Positions 20,080-28,482 of a stretch of 64,000 nt of DNA are shown one piece after another. The notes below the pieces were generated by a model that did no database searches, was not told the DNA's origin, and saw nothing but the letters and a program-made list of their open reading frames with translations. The DNA is from Bacillus sp. EB106-08-02-XG196. GTDB taxonomy: Bacteria; Bacillota; Bacilli; Bacillales; Cytobacillaceae. A program made the translations under genes and the position numbers. The stretch lies in assembly GCF_013396335.1 (NCBI RefSeq), contig NZ_JABWSY010000002.1:248296-312295 (forward strand), read 5' to 3'. Every line of letters starts with the position of its first letter. The stretch's first letter is position 1.

Positions 20080-20688
20080 TTATTTCGCAGCGCTGTAACG
20101 CTTAGAAACTTCATCCCAGTTTACAACGTTCCAGAAAGAAGATATGTAATCAGGACGACGGTTTTGGTAGTTTAAGTAATAAGCATGCTCCCAAACATCA
20201 AGACCTAAGATAGGTGTTTTACCTTCCATTAGAGGAGAGTCTTGGTTAGGTGTGCTAGACACTTCTAGTTCACCATTGCTTACAGATAACCAAGCCCAGC
20301 CAGAGCCAAAACGAGTTGTAGCCGCTTTCGCGAATTCCTCTTTAAAGCTTTCCAAGGTGCCAAATTTATTATTGATTGCGTCTGCTAGTTCACCAGTTGG
20401 CGCACCGCCACCATTAGGAGAAAGGATTTGCCAGAAAAGTGCATGGTTCGCATGACCTCCGCCATTATTACGTACGGCTGTACGAACTGCTTCAGGAACA
20501 GCGTCAAGGTTTGCTACTACTTCTTCAACAGATTTAGATAATAATTCCTCATTACCTTGTAGTGCATTATTTAAATTTGTCACATAAGTGTTGTGATGTT
20601 TAGTGTGATGGATGTTCATTGTTTCTTTGTCGATGTGAGGCTCAAGTGCGTCATACGCATAAGGTAATTGTGGTAATTCAAATGCCAT
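20080..20688 (-). CDS. sodA: Superoxide dismutase (Mn type)
   Basis: The 202-residue enzyme converts superoxide to oxygen and peroxide. The metal ligands are visible: the first His in [13 protein letters not shown], a second in [11 protein letters not shown], and Asp and His in DVWEHAYY. The sequence is the Mn/cambialistic type usual for Bacillus SodA. I start at the second ATG (20688), since AGGAGG stands only two bases before the first ATG and eight before the second. It is monocistronic and divergent from fnr across a 295-base gap. Confidence 0.96.
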   Translation of the reverse strand: MAFELPQLPYAYDALEPHIDKETMNIHHTKHHNTYVTNLNNALQGNEELLSKSVEEVVANLDAVPEAVRTAVRNNGGGHANHALFWQILSPNGGGAPTGELADAINNKFGTLESFKEEFAKAATTRFGSGWAWLSVSNGELEVSSTPNQDSPLMEGKTPILGLDVWEHAYYLNYQNRRPDYISSFWNVVNWDEVSKRYSAAK

Positions 20689-20917
20689 TGTCATTTCCTC
20701 CTATGTAAATAAAAATTTTTTCCAGCCTTAGTTGTGTCTAAAATCAAAACGATATTAGAATATTCCTAAAGCTTTGTAGCTTAAGATTATCAGAGATAGT
20801 CTATTGTTTCAAATAAAATGCTTTGTACCTAACAAATATACAATATCCTTCCCGGAAAAATTTTATACATATAAATGAAAACAGTTATGATTACAAAGTT
20901 TTCGATAAATTGTCATG

Positions 20918-20932
20918 TTTCAACCGGTGAAA
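20918..20932 (+). promoter_or_regulatory. Imperfect palindrome upstream of fnr
   Basis: TTTCAACCGGTGAAA is a 15-base palindrome with one mismatched pair, lying 51 bases before the fnr start. It may be an operator, but it does not match the Fnr site TGTGA-N6-TCACA or any site I can name. I saw no other clear element in the sodA-fnr gap (20689-20983) apart from general AT-richness. Confidence 0.25.
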
Positions 20933-20983
20933 GGTTGTAATACATGTTTTAATCAAATTGTAGGGATAAAAGGAGTGGGAAAT

Positions 20984-21679
20984 ATGCTAAAAAGCAGTTT
21001 TTCTATATATAGTTTACTGGATCGATTCTTTCGTAAAGCAGAGCAAATACAAAAGGTGAAAGCGGATACCGTACTCTTTCAGGAGAAGGATGCTGTTGAA
21101 TATGTATATCTACTGCTAAGTGGAAGCGTTTCACTAGGAAGAGTTCACATGCGCGGGAAAGACTTTATTTTAAAAATAGTAAATAGCAGAGAATTAATAG
21201 TAGAATATCAAATATTTAAAGATAATCCACGTTATCAGTTTTATGCAAAGACCCTTTCTGATTGTGAAATACTTGCGATAAAAAAAGACCAATTTGAAGA
21301 ATTTATTATGAATGACCCTGATGCAATGAATGCTTTTGTGGCATGGTTGAGCACAAGCTACCTAAAAGCTCAAATGAAATGCCAGGACCTGATCATGAAC
21401 GGAAAAAAGGGAGGTTTATACTCCATACTTATCCGTCTATGTAATACCTACGGGGTTAAAACAGAAGATGGAATTCTCATTGATATGCCATTAACGCATC
21501 AAGAGCTTGCCAACCTAACCTTTGGAACAAGAGAAGTTATTCAACGTTCGCTAAAAGAGTTGCGGGAAAAAGATGTGCTATCCTATGATCAGCAAAAATT
21601 CATTATAAAAAATCTTAAATATTTAAAACAAGAAGTAGACTGTCAAAACTGTCCATTTGAAATTTGTGGAGTAAATTAA
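20984..21679 (+). CDS. fnr: Fnr-type oxygen-sensing transcription regulator with C-terminal 4Fe-4S site
   Basis: The 231-residue Crp/Fnr family protein has a cyclic-nucleotide-binding-like beta barrel (about 20-120), a dimer helix (about 110-135) and a winged helix-turn-helix with recognition segment GTREVIQRSLKEL. The end reads CQNCPFEIC (Cys220, 223, 228), the C-x2-C-x4-C pattern of B. subtilis Fnr. Asp135 sits where that protein's fourth cluster ligand, an aspartate, is expected. Bacillus Fnr activates nitrate respiration and fermentation genes without oxygen. I start at the ATG at 20984, eight bases after AAAGGAG. B. subtilis keeps fnr beside narK; here it lies between sodA and yqgC. Confidence 0.88.
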   Translation: MLKSSFSIYSLLDRFFRKAEQIQKVKADTVLFQEKDAVEYVYLLLSGSVSLGRVHMRGKDFILKIVNSRELIVEYQIFKDNPRYQFYAKTLSDCEILAIKKDQFEEFIMNDPDAMNAFVAWLSTSYLKAQMKCQDLIMNGKKGGLYSILIRLCNTYGVKTEDGILIDMPLTHQELANLTFGTREVIQRSLKELREKDVLSYDQQKFIIKNLKYLKQEVDCQNCPFEICGVN

Positions 21680-21720
21680 ATAAGCTCCTGCTCATAGTCA
21701 TGAGCAGGAGCTTATTTAAT
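21675..21720. terminator. Bidirectional terminator: 21-base perfect inverted repeat between fnr and yqgC
   Basis: Positions 21675-21695 and 21700-21720 are exact reverse complements around a four-base loop (AGTC), with core CTCCTGCTCAT. The fnr stop (21677-21679) is within one arm and the yqgC stop (21720-21722) begins at the end of the other. AT-rich arm ends supply T tracts on both strands. Confidence 0.92.
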
Positions 21721-22202
21721 TAGAGTACTACTAAGAAGAAATAAACAATCATGAGGATTTGAATGATTGTTTTTGTAATGACACTGCTGATAAAGCCGAC
21801 AACAGATCCGAAGCCAATCTTCAAACTATTTTTGAAATCCCTTTTATTTACTAAAAGTTCTGCTCCTACCGCACCAATAAAGGGACCAAGCAGAATTCCC
21901 AAGAACGGGATGACAAATGGGCCAATTATAAGACCTATCGTACTTCCCCAGACTCCAGCCTTCGAACCGCCATATTTTTGAATTCCAATCATATTGGCAA
22001 TATAATCCGCGATAAACAAAAGAATGATAAAAAAACTTTGAATCAACCAAAAGAACCAGCCAAAAGGCTCAAAGGAAAAAAAGACACCATACAATAGATA
22101 TCCAGCTAATAAGAATAATACACTAGGGATGATGGGATAAATGAGTCCAACAAACCCAATGATAAATAGAATGACGATAACTGACCAATAAACTATCTCC
22201 AT
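21720..22202 (-). CDS. yqgC: DUF456 membrane protein YqgC
   Basis: This 160-residue, strongly hydrophobic protein has about five membrane segments and Gly/Pro-rich turns (GLIYPIIPSV, GPFVIPFLGILLGPFIGAVG). The pattern is typical of DUF456 (YqgC in B. subtilis). Function is unknown. AAAGGA lies about ten bases before the ATG. It converges on fnr through a shared terminator. Confidence 0.88.
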   Translation of the reverse strand: MEIVYWSVIVILFIIGFVGLIYPIIPSVLFLLAGYLLYGVFFSFEPFGWFFWLIQSFFIILLFIADYIANMIGIQKYGGSKAGVWGSTIGLIIGPFVIPFLGILLGPFIGAVGAELLVNKRDFKNSLKIGFGSVVGFISSVITKTIIQILMIVYFFLVVL

Positions 22203-22341
22203 TAATTTTCATTCCTTTAGAAAATTTATTTTAAGAAATATACGGATTCATTCCCTAATTGGTTTCATAATACATCATTCTTGTTAATATCAGCTCCTAA
22301 AGCTACAATAGAATGGTGAATCTTTATTAGGGTGGTAAAAT

Positions 22342-23121
22342 ATGAATATTTTCAAACAATTTTATAAAAGTACTCATTCCCCAAAGGACATTGCCTCTTT
22401 TCGCTTTCAGGGAATTGGAAAAACAATTTTATATGTATTTCTCCTCACATTACTATCCATATTGCCGTCCATTTATTACTTAAGTACAATGCTTACTGCT
22501 GGAATCGAAGGTACCAAATCAGTTATGAATAATGAACTTCCCTCCTTTACGATAGATAATGGGAGTTTATCTGCAGAAACAGATGTACCCATTACTATCG
22601 ATAAAGGAGAATTCTCCATTATTGTTGATCCAACGGGAGTTATTACAACCGATGATGTGGAAGATGAAGTGAATGCCTTCGCTTTACTTAAGAATGAAAT
22701 TGTAGTATCAGCAGGGGGAAGAATCGATACCTATTCCTACTCAATGCTTGAAGACTTAACACTTACGAAAAATGATTTTATTGACATAGTCGATACAGTA
22801 GATGGAGTCAAAGGAATTATTATTCCAGTCATGTCTGCTTTAATCTTCCTCTTTTCAAGTGCAATAAATTTCATTGAAGTGTCCATACTGGCTTTATTTG
22901 GATTAGCATTAAAAAATCTTGCAGGCAGAGATATTAGTTATCGCCGCCTATGGAGAATGGCCGCTTACAGTGTAACGCTGCCAACGGTATTCTTTACTAT
23001 TATGAGTGCTATTAATACACCTGTACCAAATAGTTTCTTAATCAATTGGTTTGTTGAAATAATCATCCTATACTTAGCAATAAAAGAAATACCAAAAGAA
23101 AAAGCAACGATCGAGAACTAA
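22342..23121 (+). CDS. yqgB: DUF1189 membrane protein YqgB
   Basis: This 259-residue protein begins MNIFKQFYKSTHSPKDIASF, the DUF1189 start. One membrane helix (about 30-55) is followed by an extracytoplasmic domain (about 60-150) and three C-terminal helices (about 160-250). It resembles Bacillus YqgB; related proteins have been linked to maltodextrin uptake loci, but no role is proven. GGTGG precedes the ATG and a terminator follows directly. Confidence 0.85.
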   Translation: MNIFKQFYKSTHSPKDIASFRFQGIGKTILYVFLLTLLSILPSIYYLSTMLTAGIEGTKSVMNNELPSFTIDNGSLSAETDVPITIDKGEFSIIVDPTGVITTDDVEDEVNAFALLKNEIVVSAGGRIDTYSYSMLEDLTLTKNDFIDIVDTVDGVKGIIIPVMSALIFLFSSAINFIEVSILALFGLALKNLAGRDISYRRLWRMAAYSVTLPTVFFTIMSAINTPVPNSFLINWFVEIIILYLAIKEIPKEKATIEN

Positions 23122-23145
23122 CGCATCCTTGGGTGCGTTTTTTTG
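23121..23145 (+). terminator. Terminator after yqgB
   Basis: ACGCATCC pairs with GGGTGCGT (one G-T pair) and is followed by TTTTTTT. Confidence 0.85.
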
Positions 23146-23206
23146 TTCTATAACGCATTGGACAAGCATAGGAATGTACAAACATTCCATTTTGGAGGCT
23201 TGTATC

Positions 23207-23536
23207 ATGAAAAGAATTTCTCTATTTCTTCTTGGACTTCTAACCATTTATGTTATATATATTGATTTAACAGCTGGTACTTTGCCCAAGGATGAATCCC
23301 AAGCGCCTGAACAAACTTTAGCGACAATGGCTGTCCCTGAAAATACGATTGCCGCATTTGAGGCCGAAGTTGAACCTGGTGAAACACTCATATCCATTGT
23401 CGAAGGTCATATTAAAAAGCCTTTACCTGTCTCTATTGACGAATTAATTGGGGATTTCAAAAGCCTAAACCCAGGTCAATCTCCGGAGAAAATTCAAATT
23501 GGAGCCTCCTATCAATTTCCTGATTACTCAAAATAG
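23207..23536 (+). CDS. yqfZ: YqfZ-like exported small protein
   Basis: The 109-residue protein starts MKRISLFLLGLLTIYVIYI, an N-terminal signal or anchor. An outer domain with a LysM-like segment follows (VEPGETLISIVEGHI ... LNPGQSPEKIQIGASYQFP). TGGAGG lies eight bases before the ATG at 23207; longer in-frame readings have no site. Position upstream of ispG and size match B. subtilis YqfZ. It may bind cell wall, but no catalytic domain is present. Confidence 0.8.
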   Translation: MKRISLFLLGLLTIYVIYIDLTAGTLPKDESQAPEQTLATMAVPENTIAAFEAEVEPGETLISIVEGHIKKPLPVSIDELIGDFKSLNPGQSPEKIQIGASYQFPDYSK

Positions 23537-23645
23537 GGAAACCAAGGCGTCAGTCTTGTCAAGATTAGTAAAGGACTGATAAAATAATAGGTGCGTGTAA
23601 AAACTAAACTATTATTCGAATCCAATTTGAAGGAGCGAATTTCCC

Positions 23646-24761
23646 TTGAGTGAAATTATTCATCGTACAAAGACCCGTCCAATAAAAGTTGGCAATTTAA
23701 CCATTGGCGGCAGTAACGAATTATTTATACAAAGTATGACAACTACTAAAACGCATGATGTTGAAGCAACTGTTGCTGAAATAAAACGCCTTGAAGAGGC
23801 AGGCTGCCAAATTGTTCGTGTAGCGTGTCCAGACGAACGAGCAGCGAATGCCATTCCTGAAATTAAAAAAAGAATTAATATCCCCTTAGTTGTCGATATC
23901 CATTTTGATTATAAATTAGCGCTGAAGGCTATTGAAGGCGGCGCTGATAAAATCCGGATTAATCCAGGAAATATTGGTAAGCGTGAGAAAGTTGAAGCTG
24001 TTGTTAAAGCTGCAAAGGAACGCGGAATACCAATTCGAATTGGTGTAAATGCGGGATCACTTGAAAAAAGAATTCTTGAGAAATATGGGTATCCTACCGC
24101 CGATGGAATGGTTGAAAGTGCCCTCCATCATATCAAAATCCTTGAAGACCTAGATTTCCATGATATTATTGTTTCCATGAAGGCATCGGATGTCAGCCTT
24201 GCCATTGAAGCCTATGAAAAAGCTTCAATGGCATTTGATTATCCTTTGCACTTAGGTATTACTGAATCAGGAACTCTTTTTGCAGGAACGGTTAAAAGCG
24301 CAGCCGGACTTGGAGCGATTATGAGTAAAGGCATCGGTAATACACTCCGTATTTCTCTAAGTGCCGATCCTGTTGAGGAAGTCAAAGTAGCTAGAGAGCT
24401 TTTAAAAGTATTTGGGCTTTCTTCCAATGCTGCAACGTTAATCTCGTGTCCAACCTGCGGAAGAATCGAAATTGATTTAATCAGTATTGCAAATGAAGTT
24501 GAAGAATATATTTCAACCATAAAAGCGCCAATTAAAGTAGCTGTTTTGGGTTGTGCCGTAAACGGTCCTGGTGAGGCAAGAGAAGCTGACATTGGAATTG
24601 CTGGTGCACGAGGAGAGGGTTTACTTTTCCGTAAAGGTGAGATTGTTCGTAAAGTGCCAGAAGATCAGTTGGTCGATGAATTAAAGAAAGAAATCGATCA
24701 AATTGCAGAAGAATATTTCCAGAAAAAAGCAGCAGAAGAAGCTGAAGTAACAAGCAAATAA
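23646..24761 (+). CDS. ispG: 4-hydroxy-3-methylbut-2-enyl diphosphate synthase IspG
   Basis: This iron-sulfur enzyme reduces MEcPP to HMBPP in the MEP isoprenoid pathway. The 371-residue protein has a TIM-barrel half starting [16 protein letters not shown] and a C-terminal Fe-S half with cysteines in SCPTCGRIE and [10 protein letters not shown]. It starts with TTG; AAGGAG lies ten bases before it and no in-frame ATG fits better. ispH, the next step, is about 10 kb away in the same window. A terminator follows. Confidence 0.96.
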   Translation: MSEIIHRTKTRPIKVGNLTIGGSNELFIQSMTTTKTHDVEATVAEIKRLEEAGCQIVRVACPDERAANAIPEIKKRINIPLVVDIHFDYKLALKAIEGGADKIRINPGNIGKREKVEAVVKAAKERGIPIRIGVNAGSLEKRILEKYGYPTADGMVESALHHIKILEDLDFHDIIVSMKASDVSLAIEAYEKASMAFDYPLHLGITESGTLFAGTVKSAAGLGAIMSKGIGNTLRISLSADPVEEVKVARELLKVFGLSSNAATLISCPTCGRIEIDLISIANEVEEYISTIKAPIKVAVLGCAVNGPGEAREADIGIAGARGEGLLFRKGEIVRKVPEDQLVDELKKEIDQIAEEYFQKKAAEEAEVTSK

Positions 24762-24771
24762 ACCGCATGAA

Positions 24772-24805
24772 GAAACCCGGCAAAGCTGCCGGGTTTCCTT
24801 TTTTG
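24772..24805 (+). terminator. Terminator after ispG
   Basis: GAAACCCGGCA pairs with TGCCGGGTTTC around AAGC, followed by a T-rich run. Confidence 0.92.
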
Positions 24806-24922
24806 ACTAGCTTCAGCGCCTAGGGGCTCGGGGTCATAAGCCAATCCGTCAAGAAGGTAAAAACCACCTTCTAGCCGTCTCGTCTTATGCCTGTCGCCCT
24901 GGACAAGGCGCTTACGCTTTTC
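24805..24922. repeat. Hairpin-forming intergenic repeat, family A (full copy)
   Basis: This non-coding block is more GC-rich than its surroundings. Its ends are related inverted arms (AGCTTCAGCGCCTAGGGGC left; GCCCTGG...GGCGCTTACGCT right). Nested inside are CATAAG/CTTATG and a central GAAGGT...ACCTTC hairpin, so the whole element can fold into one long hairpin. A collapsed copy of the outer arms lies at 26036-26064 and a fragment at 62471-62491. I recall closely similar elements between genes in many Bacillaceae genomes. No open frame is present. Confidence 0.7.
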
Positions 24923-24951
24923 CATTTGCCCCTATATTTACAGGTTACCGT

Positions 24952-25320
24952 TTAAAAGAACGGGAGGATAAAGATACCAACAATTATGGATATGGCACCT
25001 ATCCCGATTGCCCACGCTCCTAGCCCTTCGGCCCCTCGGCGTCTTGCAATGAACCCTAACACAATACCTGCTGCACCAAAAAGAATCGGCATTACAAACA
25101 GTGATAGTATAGATAGAACTAAAGCTGCCCATCCCATACCTGTGCCGCCTTCTGCTCTTTCCCGATTTTCTTCTCGGTCCCTAGTTCGAATTAAAGGAAC
25201 TGGAGCTGCAATTTCAGCTGCTGTTTCTTCTCTATAATCAGAAGGGTAATCTGGACTATCTACATCAGTGTTTGGACTTGGGAGATACCCACGTATTTTC
25301 GTGTCTTTTTTATCTTCCAT
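24952..25320 (-). CDS. yqfX: YqfX-like membrane protein
   Basis: The 122-residue protein has an acidic, Pro/Arg-rich N-terminal half (about 1-60) and two closely spaced hydrophobic Gly/Ala-rich segments (about 62-88 and 98-120) joined by the basic turn ARRRGAEG, a DUF4190-like hairpin. GAGGG lies seven bases before the ATG. The gene matches the position and character of B. subtilis YqfX. Function unknown. It is divergent from yqfW. Confidence 0.78.
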   Translation of the reverse strand: MEDKKDTKIRGYLPSPNTDVDSPDYPSDYREETAAEIAAPVPLIRTRDREENRERAEGGTGMGWAALVLSILSLFVMPILFGAAGIVLGFIARRRGAEGLGAWAIGIGAISIIVGIFILPFF

Positions 25321-25384
25321 CCGAATCCCTCACTTTCAGTAATAGGAGCATTTATTATTGTTTGTAACTTTCATCATTTTAGTA

Positions 25385-25393
25385 TGGTAAAAT
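25385..25393 (+). promoter_or_regulatory. Extended -10 promoter of yqfW
   Basis: TGGTAAAAT is an extended -10 element (TGnTAnAAT type) 36 bases before the yqfW start, with a weak TTGTAA upstream at greater than ideal spacing. Confidence 0.45.
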
Positions 25394-25428
25394 AAAGTTA
25401 AAAACTTGGCAATTGAAGGTGACTACGT

Positions 25429-25992
25429 ATGAGGAAAAGATTTGGAATTGATATTGATGGAACAGTTACATGTCCATCAGCACTTGTTCCCTTTATTAAT
25501 GAGGGGTTCGGGCTAAACATAACACTCGCTGATGTTAAGGAATATGATTTAAATAAAGTGGTAAATGTTCCAAAGGAAAAATTTTCAAAGTGGTTTATTG
25601 AAAACGAACCCGTAATTTATGAGGAGTCTCCTCTTGCAGAAGGGGCAGAAATTATACTTAACACATGGAAAAAGGAGCATGAATTATTCTTTATAAGTGC
25701 AAGGGGTTCACACCTTTTAGAAAATACCAAGAAGTGGTTTAACAAAAAAGGCTTGTCCTATAACCACATAGAATTAATTGGGTCCCATGATAAGGTGTCA
25801 ACAGCTAAACACCATCATGTGGATATATTTCTGGAGGATAAACACGACAATGCTGTCATGATTCACGAAGAGTGCGATATCCCTGTTCTATTGTTTAATA
25901 CCCCTTACAATCAGGATCCTATTCCGAAAGGTGTAATACGTGTTAATAATTGGTTTGAAGCTAATAATTGGGTTAAAAAATGGCTTCAATAA
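25429..25992 (+). CDS. yqfW: HAD-family nucleotidase YqfW
   Basis: This 187-residue protein begins MRKRFGIDIDGTVTCP, holding the HAD motif I DxDGT with nucleophile Asp8. FISARG supplies the motif II Ser, and the FLEDKHDNA stretch supplies motif IV acids. It fits the 5'-nucleotidase/NT5C-like group that includes B. subtilis YqfW, predicted to dephosphorylate nucleotides. The substrate is not known. AAGGTGA precedes the ATG. Two hairpins follow. Confidence 0.85.
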   Translation: MRKRFGIDIDGTVTCPSALVPFINEGFGLNITLADVKEYDLNKVVNVPKEKFSKWFIENEPVIYEESPLAEGAEIILNTWKKEHELFFISARGSHLLENTKKWFNKKGLSYNHIELIGSHDKVSTAKHHHVDIFLEDKHDNAVMIHEECDIPVLLFNTPYNQDPIPKGVIRVNNWFEANNWVKKWLQ

Positions 25993-26000
25993 ATGGCAAA

Positions 26001-26028
26001 AAACAGCATGGACAACCCCATGCTGTTT
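26001..26028. terminator. Bidirectional terminator between yqfW and zur
   Basis: AAACAGCATGG pairs with CCATGCTGTTT. Six Ts follow on the minus strand (zur side) and TTTATTTG on the plus strand. Confidence 0.85.
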
Positions 26029-26035
26029 ATTTGTC

Positions 26036-26064
26036 TAGCTGCAGTGCCTAGGCGCTGCAGCTTT
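26036..26064 (+). repeat. Collapsed copy of intergenic repeat A acting as second hairpin
   Basis: AGCTGCAGTGCC pairs with GGCGCTGCAGCT, 12 bases with one wobble pair and only a two-base loop, followed by TTTT. It resembles the outer arms of the repeat at 24805-24922 with the centre removed, and it may serve as a backup terminator for yqfW. Confidence 0.6.
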
Positions 26065-26070
26065 TCAATT

Positions 26071-26481
26071 TTAATTACATTCTGGACAACGTCCATAAAT
26101 TTCGAATTTGTGTCCTGAGATATCGTATCCTTTTAAATCCTCACTTAAGCTGTTCATTGGGCAAGTTTCAATTTCCTTCGTCTTACCACAATCCATACAG
26201 ATGAAATGATGGTGATGCTGGTGGCGTGAACAGGAAAAGCGAAAATGCTTTTCGCCAGATAGTTCCGTCATCTCTAGAATTCCCATTTTGACAAAAAGAG
26301 AAAGATTTCGATAAATCGTATCAAAGCTTAACCCTGGATAGTCCTCTTTTAACTCATCTAAGACATCCTTTGCTGTTAAGTATTTATCACTGTCAGCAAA
26401 CAGTTGAAGCATATCTTCTCTTTTTCCTGTTTGTTTAAATCCGTTTTCTTTTAAGAATTGAATGGCTTCATTAACATTCAC
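26071..26481 (-). CDS. zur: Zinc uptake repressor Zur (Fur family)
   Basis: The 136-residue Fur-family regulator has an N-terminal winged helix (about 1-80, with [13 protein letters not shown]) and a His-rich metal site [14 protein letters not shown]. The structural zinc site is CMDC plus CPEC at the C-terminus. It represses zinc import when zinc is plentiful. It is the last gene of znuC-znuB-zur and overlaps znuB by four bases, so the repressor is made with the transporter it controls. The specific assignment to zinc, rather than Fur or PerR, comes from this context and from synteny with B. subtilis zur (yqfV). Confidence 0.9.
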   Translation of the reverse strand: MNVNEAIQFLKENGFKQTGKREDMLQLFADSDKYLTAKDVLDELKEDYPGLSFDTIYRNLSLFVKMGILEMTELSGEKHFRFSCSRHQHHHHFICMDCGKTKEIETCPMNSLSEDLKGYDISGHKFEIYGRCPECN

Positions 26482-27341
26482 CCTGCTGCACCCCCTTGTG
26501 AAACATGATTTTTAATCATAATTTTTTTATAAATGATGGTAAACACTAATATGGCCACAGCTATCATGACAATTGTTCCACCTGGAGCAAGGTCTAAGTA
26601 ATAAGAGGCAAATAGTCCTCCAAGAACAGATACTTCACCAAATATGATGGACAAAAAAATGGTTTGCTTAAAGCCTTTAGCAATGCGTATACTTGCTGCA
26701 ACCGGTAATGTCATCAATGAAGAAACAAGCATGATTCCCACTATTCGCATGGAAGCAGCAATCACAAGAGCAACCATGATGATAAAAATAAAGTGGATGC
26801 TTTTTGCTGCTATTCCTGAGGCTTTTGCGTGCTCTTCATCAAATGATAATAAAAATAGCTCTTTATATAATAAAATGATTGTCATTACGACAGCGATACT
26901 AATAATAAAAATAACCCATAAATCTGTTCGGCTGACTGCAGAGACACTTCCAAATAAATAACTATACAAGTCCGTATTAAATCCATCAGCGAGTGAAATA
27001 AAGATTACTCCTAGACCTATACCGCCAGATAAGATAATTGGGATAGCAAGCTCTTGGTAATGCTTATATACTCCCCGTAGTTTTTCAATAAACAACGAGC
27101 CTCCGACTGAAAAAACCATTCCTAAATAGAGTGGATTTAAACCGCTTAACGCAACAAAGTATTTCTCAAGAAGAAGGCTTGCAGCAATTCCCGCCAAGGT
27201 TACATGACTTAAGGCATCGGCAATTAAGGAAAGCCTCCTTACCACAATAAAAACACCTAATAATGGTGCAAGAAAACCAATTAAGATCCCTGTTAGGAAG
27301 GCATTTTGTAAAAATTCATATTGAAATATTCCTTGAATCAT
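26478..27341 (-). CDS. znuB: Zinc ABC transporter permease ZnuB
   Basis: This 287-residue ABC-3 family permease has about eight membrane helices and the family sequence [23 protein letters not shown] near the N-terminus. It forms the zinc channel with ZnuC. ATGA overlaps join it both to znuC upstream and to zur downstream. No solute-binding protein (znuA) is present in the operon; it must be encoded elsewhere. Confidence 0.92.
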   Translation of the reverse strand: MIQGIFQYEFLQNAFLTGILIGFLAPLLGVFIVVRRLSLIADALSHVTLAGIAASLLLEKYFVALSGLNPLYLGMVFSVGGSLFIEKLRGVYKHYQELAIPIILSGGIGLGVIFISLADGFNTDLYSYLFGSVSAVSRTDLWVIFIISIAVVMTIILLYKELFLLSFDEEHAKASGIAAKSIHFIFIIMVALVIAASMRIVGIMLVSSLMTLPVAASIRIAKGFKQTIFLSIIFGEVSVLGGLFASYYLDLAPGGTIVMIAVAILVFTIIYKKIMIKNHVSQGGAAG

Positions 27342-28117
27342 TTAAAAACGCCTCCGTGGTCATGTTGATGGGATATTAGCTGGACATCCGTACCATAAAA
27401 TTCAGACATCCCTTCACTTTGGTGCTTTTCAAATTCACGTGTATCCCCATGGAAATGCAAGTGTTTATTCAGGCAAGCAACATGGGTGACTTTATCTGAA
27501 ATGGTTCCAACATCATGTGTAACTAATAGAAGTGTAATTCCCTGCTTTTTATTTAAATCAGCAAGCATTTGATAAAATGAATTTACGTTTTCAGCATCAA
27601 CCCCAACCGTTGGTTCATCTAAGATCAATAGCTTAGGCTCACTTACAAGGGCACGGGCAATGAATACTCTTTGCTGCTGCCCGCCTGAAAGCTCTCCGAT
27701 ATTTCGAGTACTAAACTTTCTCATTCCCACAGATTCTAGAGCATCATATACTTTTTGGGAATCTTCCTTCTTAAAAAAGCGAAATAATCCCAGTTTCTTT
27801 GTTAATCCACTGGAAACCACTTCAAAAACTGTGGCTGGAAAACCTGTATTAAAGGAATTTGCTTTTTGAGATACATAACCGATTTGCTGCCAATCCTTAA
27901 ATTTACTCATTTCCTGCCCAAATAAGCGAATTTCTCCTTTTTGTGGCTTTAATAGTCCCAAGATTAACTTTAATAATGTTGATTTTCCTGAACCATTTGG
28001 ACCGACAATTGCCAGAAAGGAACCATTTGGTATGACTAGGTTAATATTTTCAAGAACTGTATCTTTTTCATATCGATAGGATATTTGTTTGATTTCAATA
28101 ATTGACTGTGATTTCAT
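27338..28117 (-). CDS. znuC: Zinc ABC transporter ATP-binding protein ZnuC
   Basis: This 259-residue ABC ATPase has Walker A GPNGSGKST, signature LSGGQQQR, Walker B LLILDEPTVGVD and the switch His in VTHDVG. It ends in a His-rich tail (ISHQHDHGG), typical of zinc transport ATPases. It is first in the operon, behind a good sigma-A promoter with a Zur-like site at the start point. AAGGTGAG precedes the ATG. Confidence 0.93.
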   Translation of the reverse strand: MKSQSIIEIKQISYRYEKDTVLENINLVIPNGSFLAIVGPNGSGKSTLLKLILGLLKPQKGEIRLFGQEMSKFKDWQQIGYVSQKANSFNTGFPATVFEVVSSGLTKKLGLFRFFKKEDSQKVYDALESVGMRKFSTRNIGELSGGQQQRVFIARALVSEPKLLILDEPTVGVDAENVNSFYQMLADLNKKQGITLLLVTHDVGTISDKVTHVACLNKHLHFHGDTREFEKHQSEGMSEFYGTDVQLISHQHDHGGVFK

Positions 28118-28135
28118 GGTTTCTCACCTTAATTT

Positions 28136-28192
28136 TAAGAATCATTCCGATTTAACTTAAAGTAGTATACAATAGGAACTTCCTAATGTAAA
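28136..28192 (-). promoter_or_regulatory. znuC promoter and candidate Zur box
   Basis: On the minus strand TTTACA (28187-28192), a 17-base spacer and TATACT (28164-28169) form a near-consensus sigma-A promoter. Downstream, at the expected transcription start, AAATCGGAATGATTCTTA covers the Zur-box region (core 28136-28150). Its left half fits the Bacillus consensus (TCGTAATnATTACGA) closely and its right half poorly. A repressor here would block initiation or escape. Confidence 0.6.
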
Positions 28193-28222
28193 GCTTTTAC
28201 CTTTACACGAAGTATCAAAGAG

Positions 28223-28482
28223 TTGATGTTACTGACGCTCTCCCATCCATAAATGGAGGGGGTTCCACCTTCAAACAACCTAGGCTCTTCCCTCTTTTAG
28301 TATCTATCTAAAAGAGGGACTTCACTTCGGTTTAAAAGGCTTCTACAGCCGAAATTGTTCTAATGCAAATAATCGAAACATGACTATCTACACGGGCTCG
28401 GATTCCCTTGCCGCTCACAACTTATTGACTGTTCCGGGGTACGTCTGCACCGAGAGATTTAACCTTCTAATCTTAGTTGGAT
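28223..28482 (-). ncRNA. Probable omega-RNA (TnpB guide RNA) region at the right end
   Basis: In IS605-type elements the guide RNA of TnpB is made from the 3' part of tnpB and the following non-coding right end. Here 260 bases without a gene separate the tnpB stop from the proposed element end. They contain several hairpins: CCCTCTTTTAG/CTAAAAGAGGG at 28292-28319 and the right-end hairpin at 28242-28260. The guide would be the flank beyond about 28223. This is inference from the family, and the 5' limit inside tnpB is not known. Confidence 0.5.
28242..28260 (-). repeat. IS right-end hairpin
   Basis: On the minus strand CCC-TCCAT-TT-ATGGA-T-GGG forms a stem with one bulged T, parallel to the left-end hairpin at 30379-30399. 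This is the kind of structure bound by IS200/IS605 TnpA. Confidence 0.75.
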
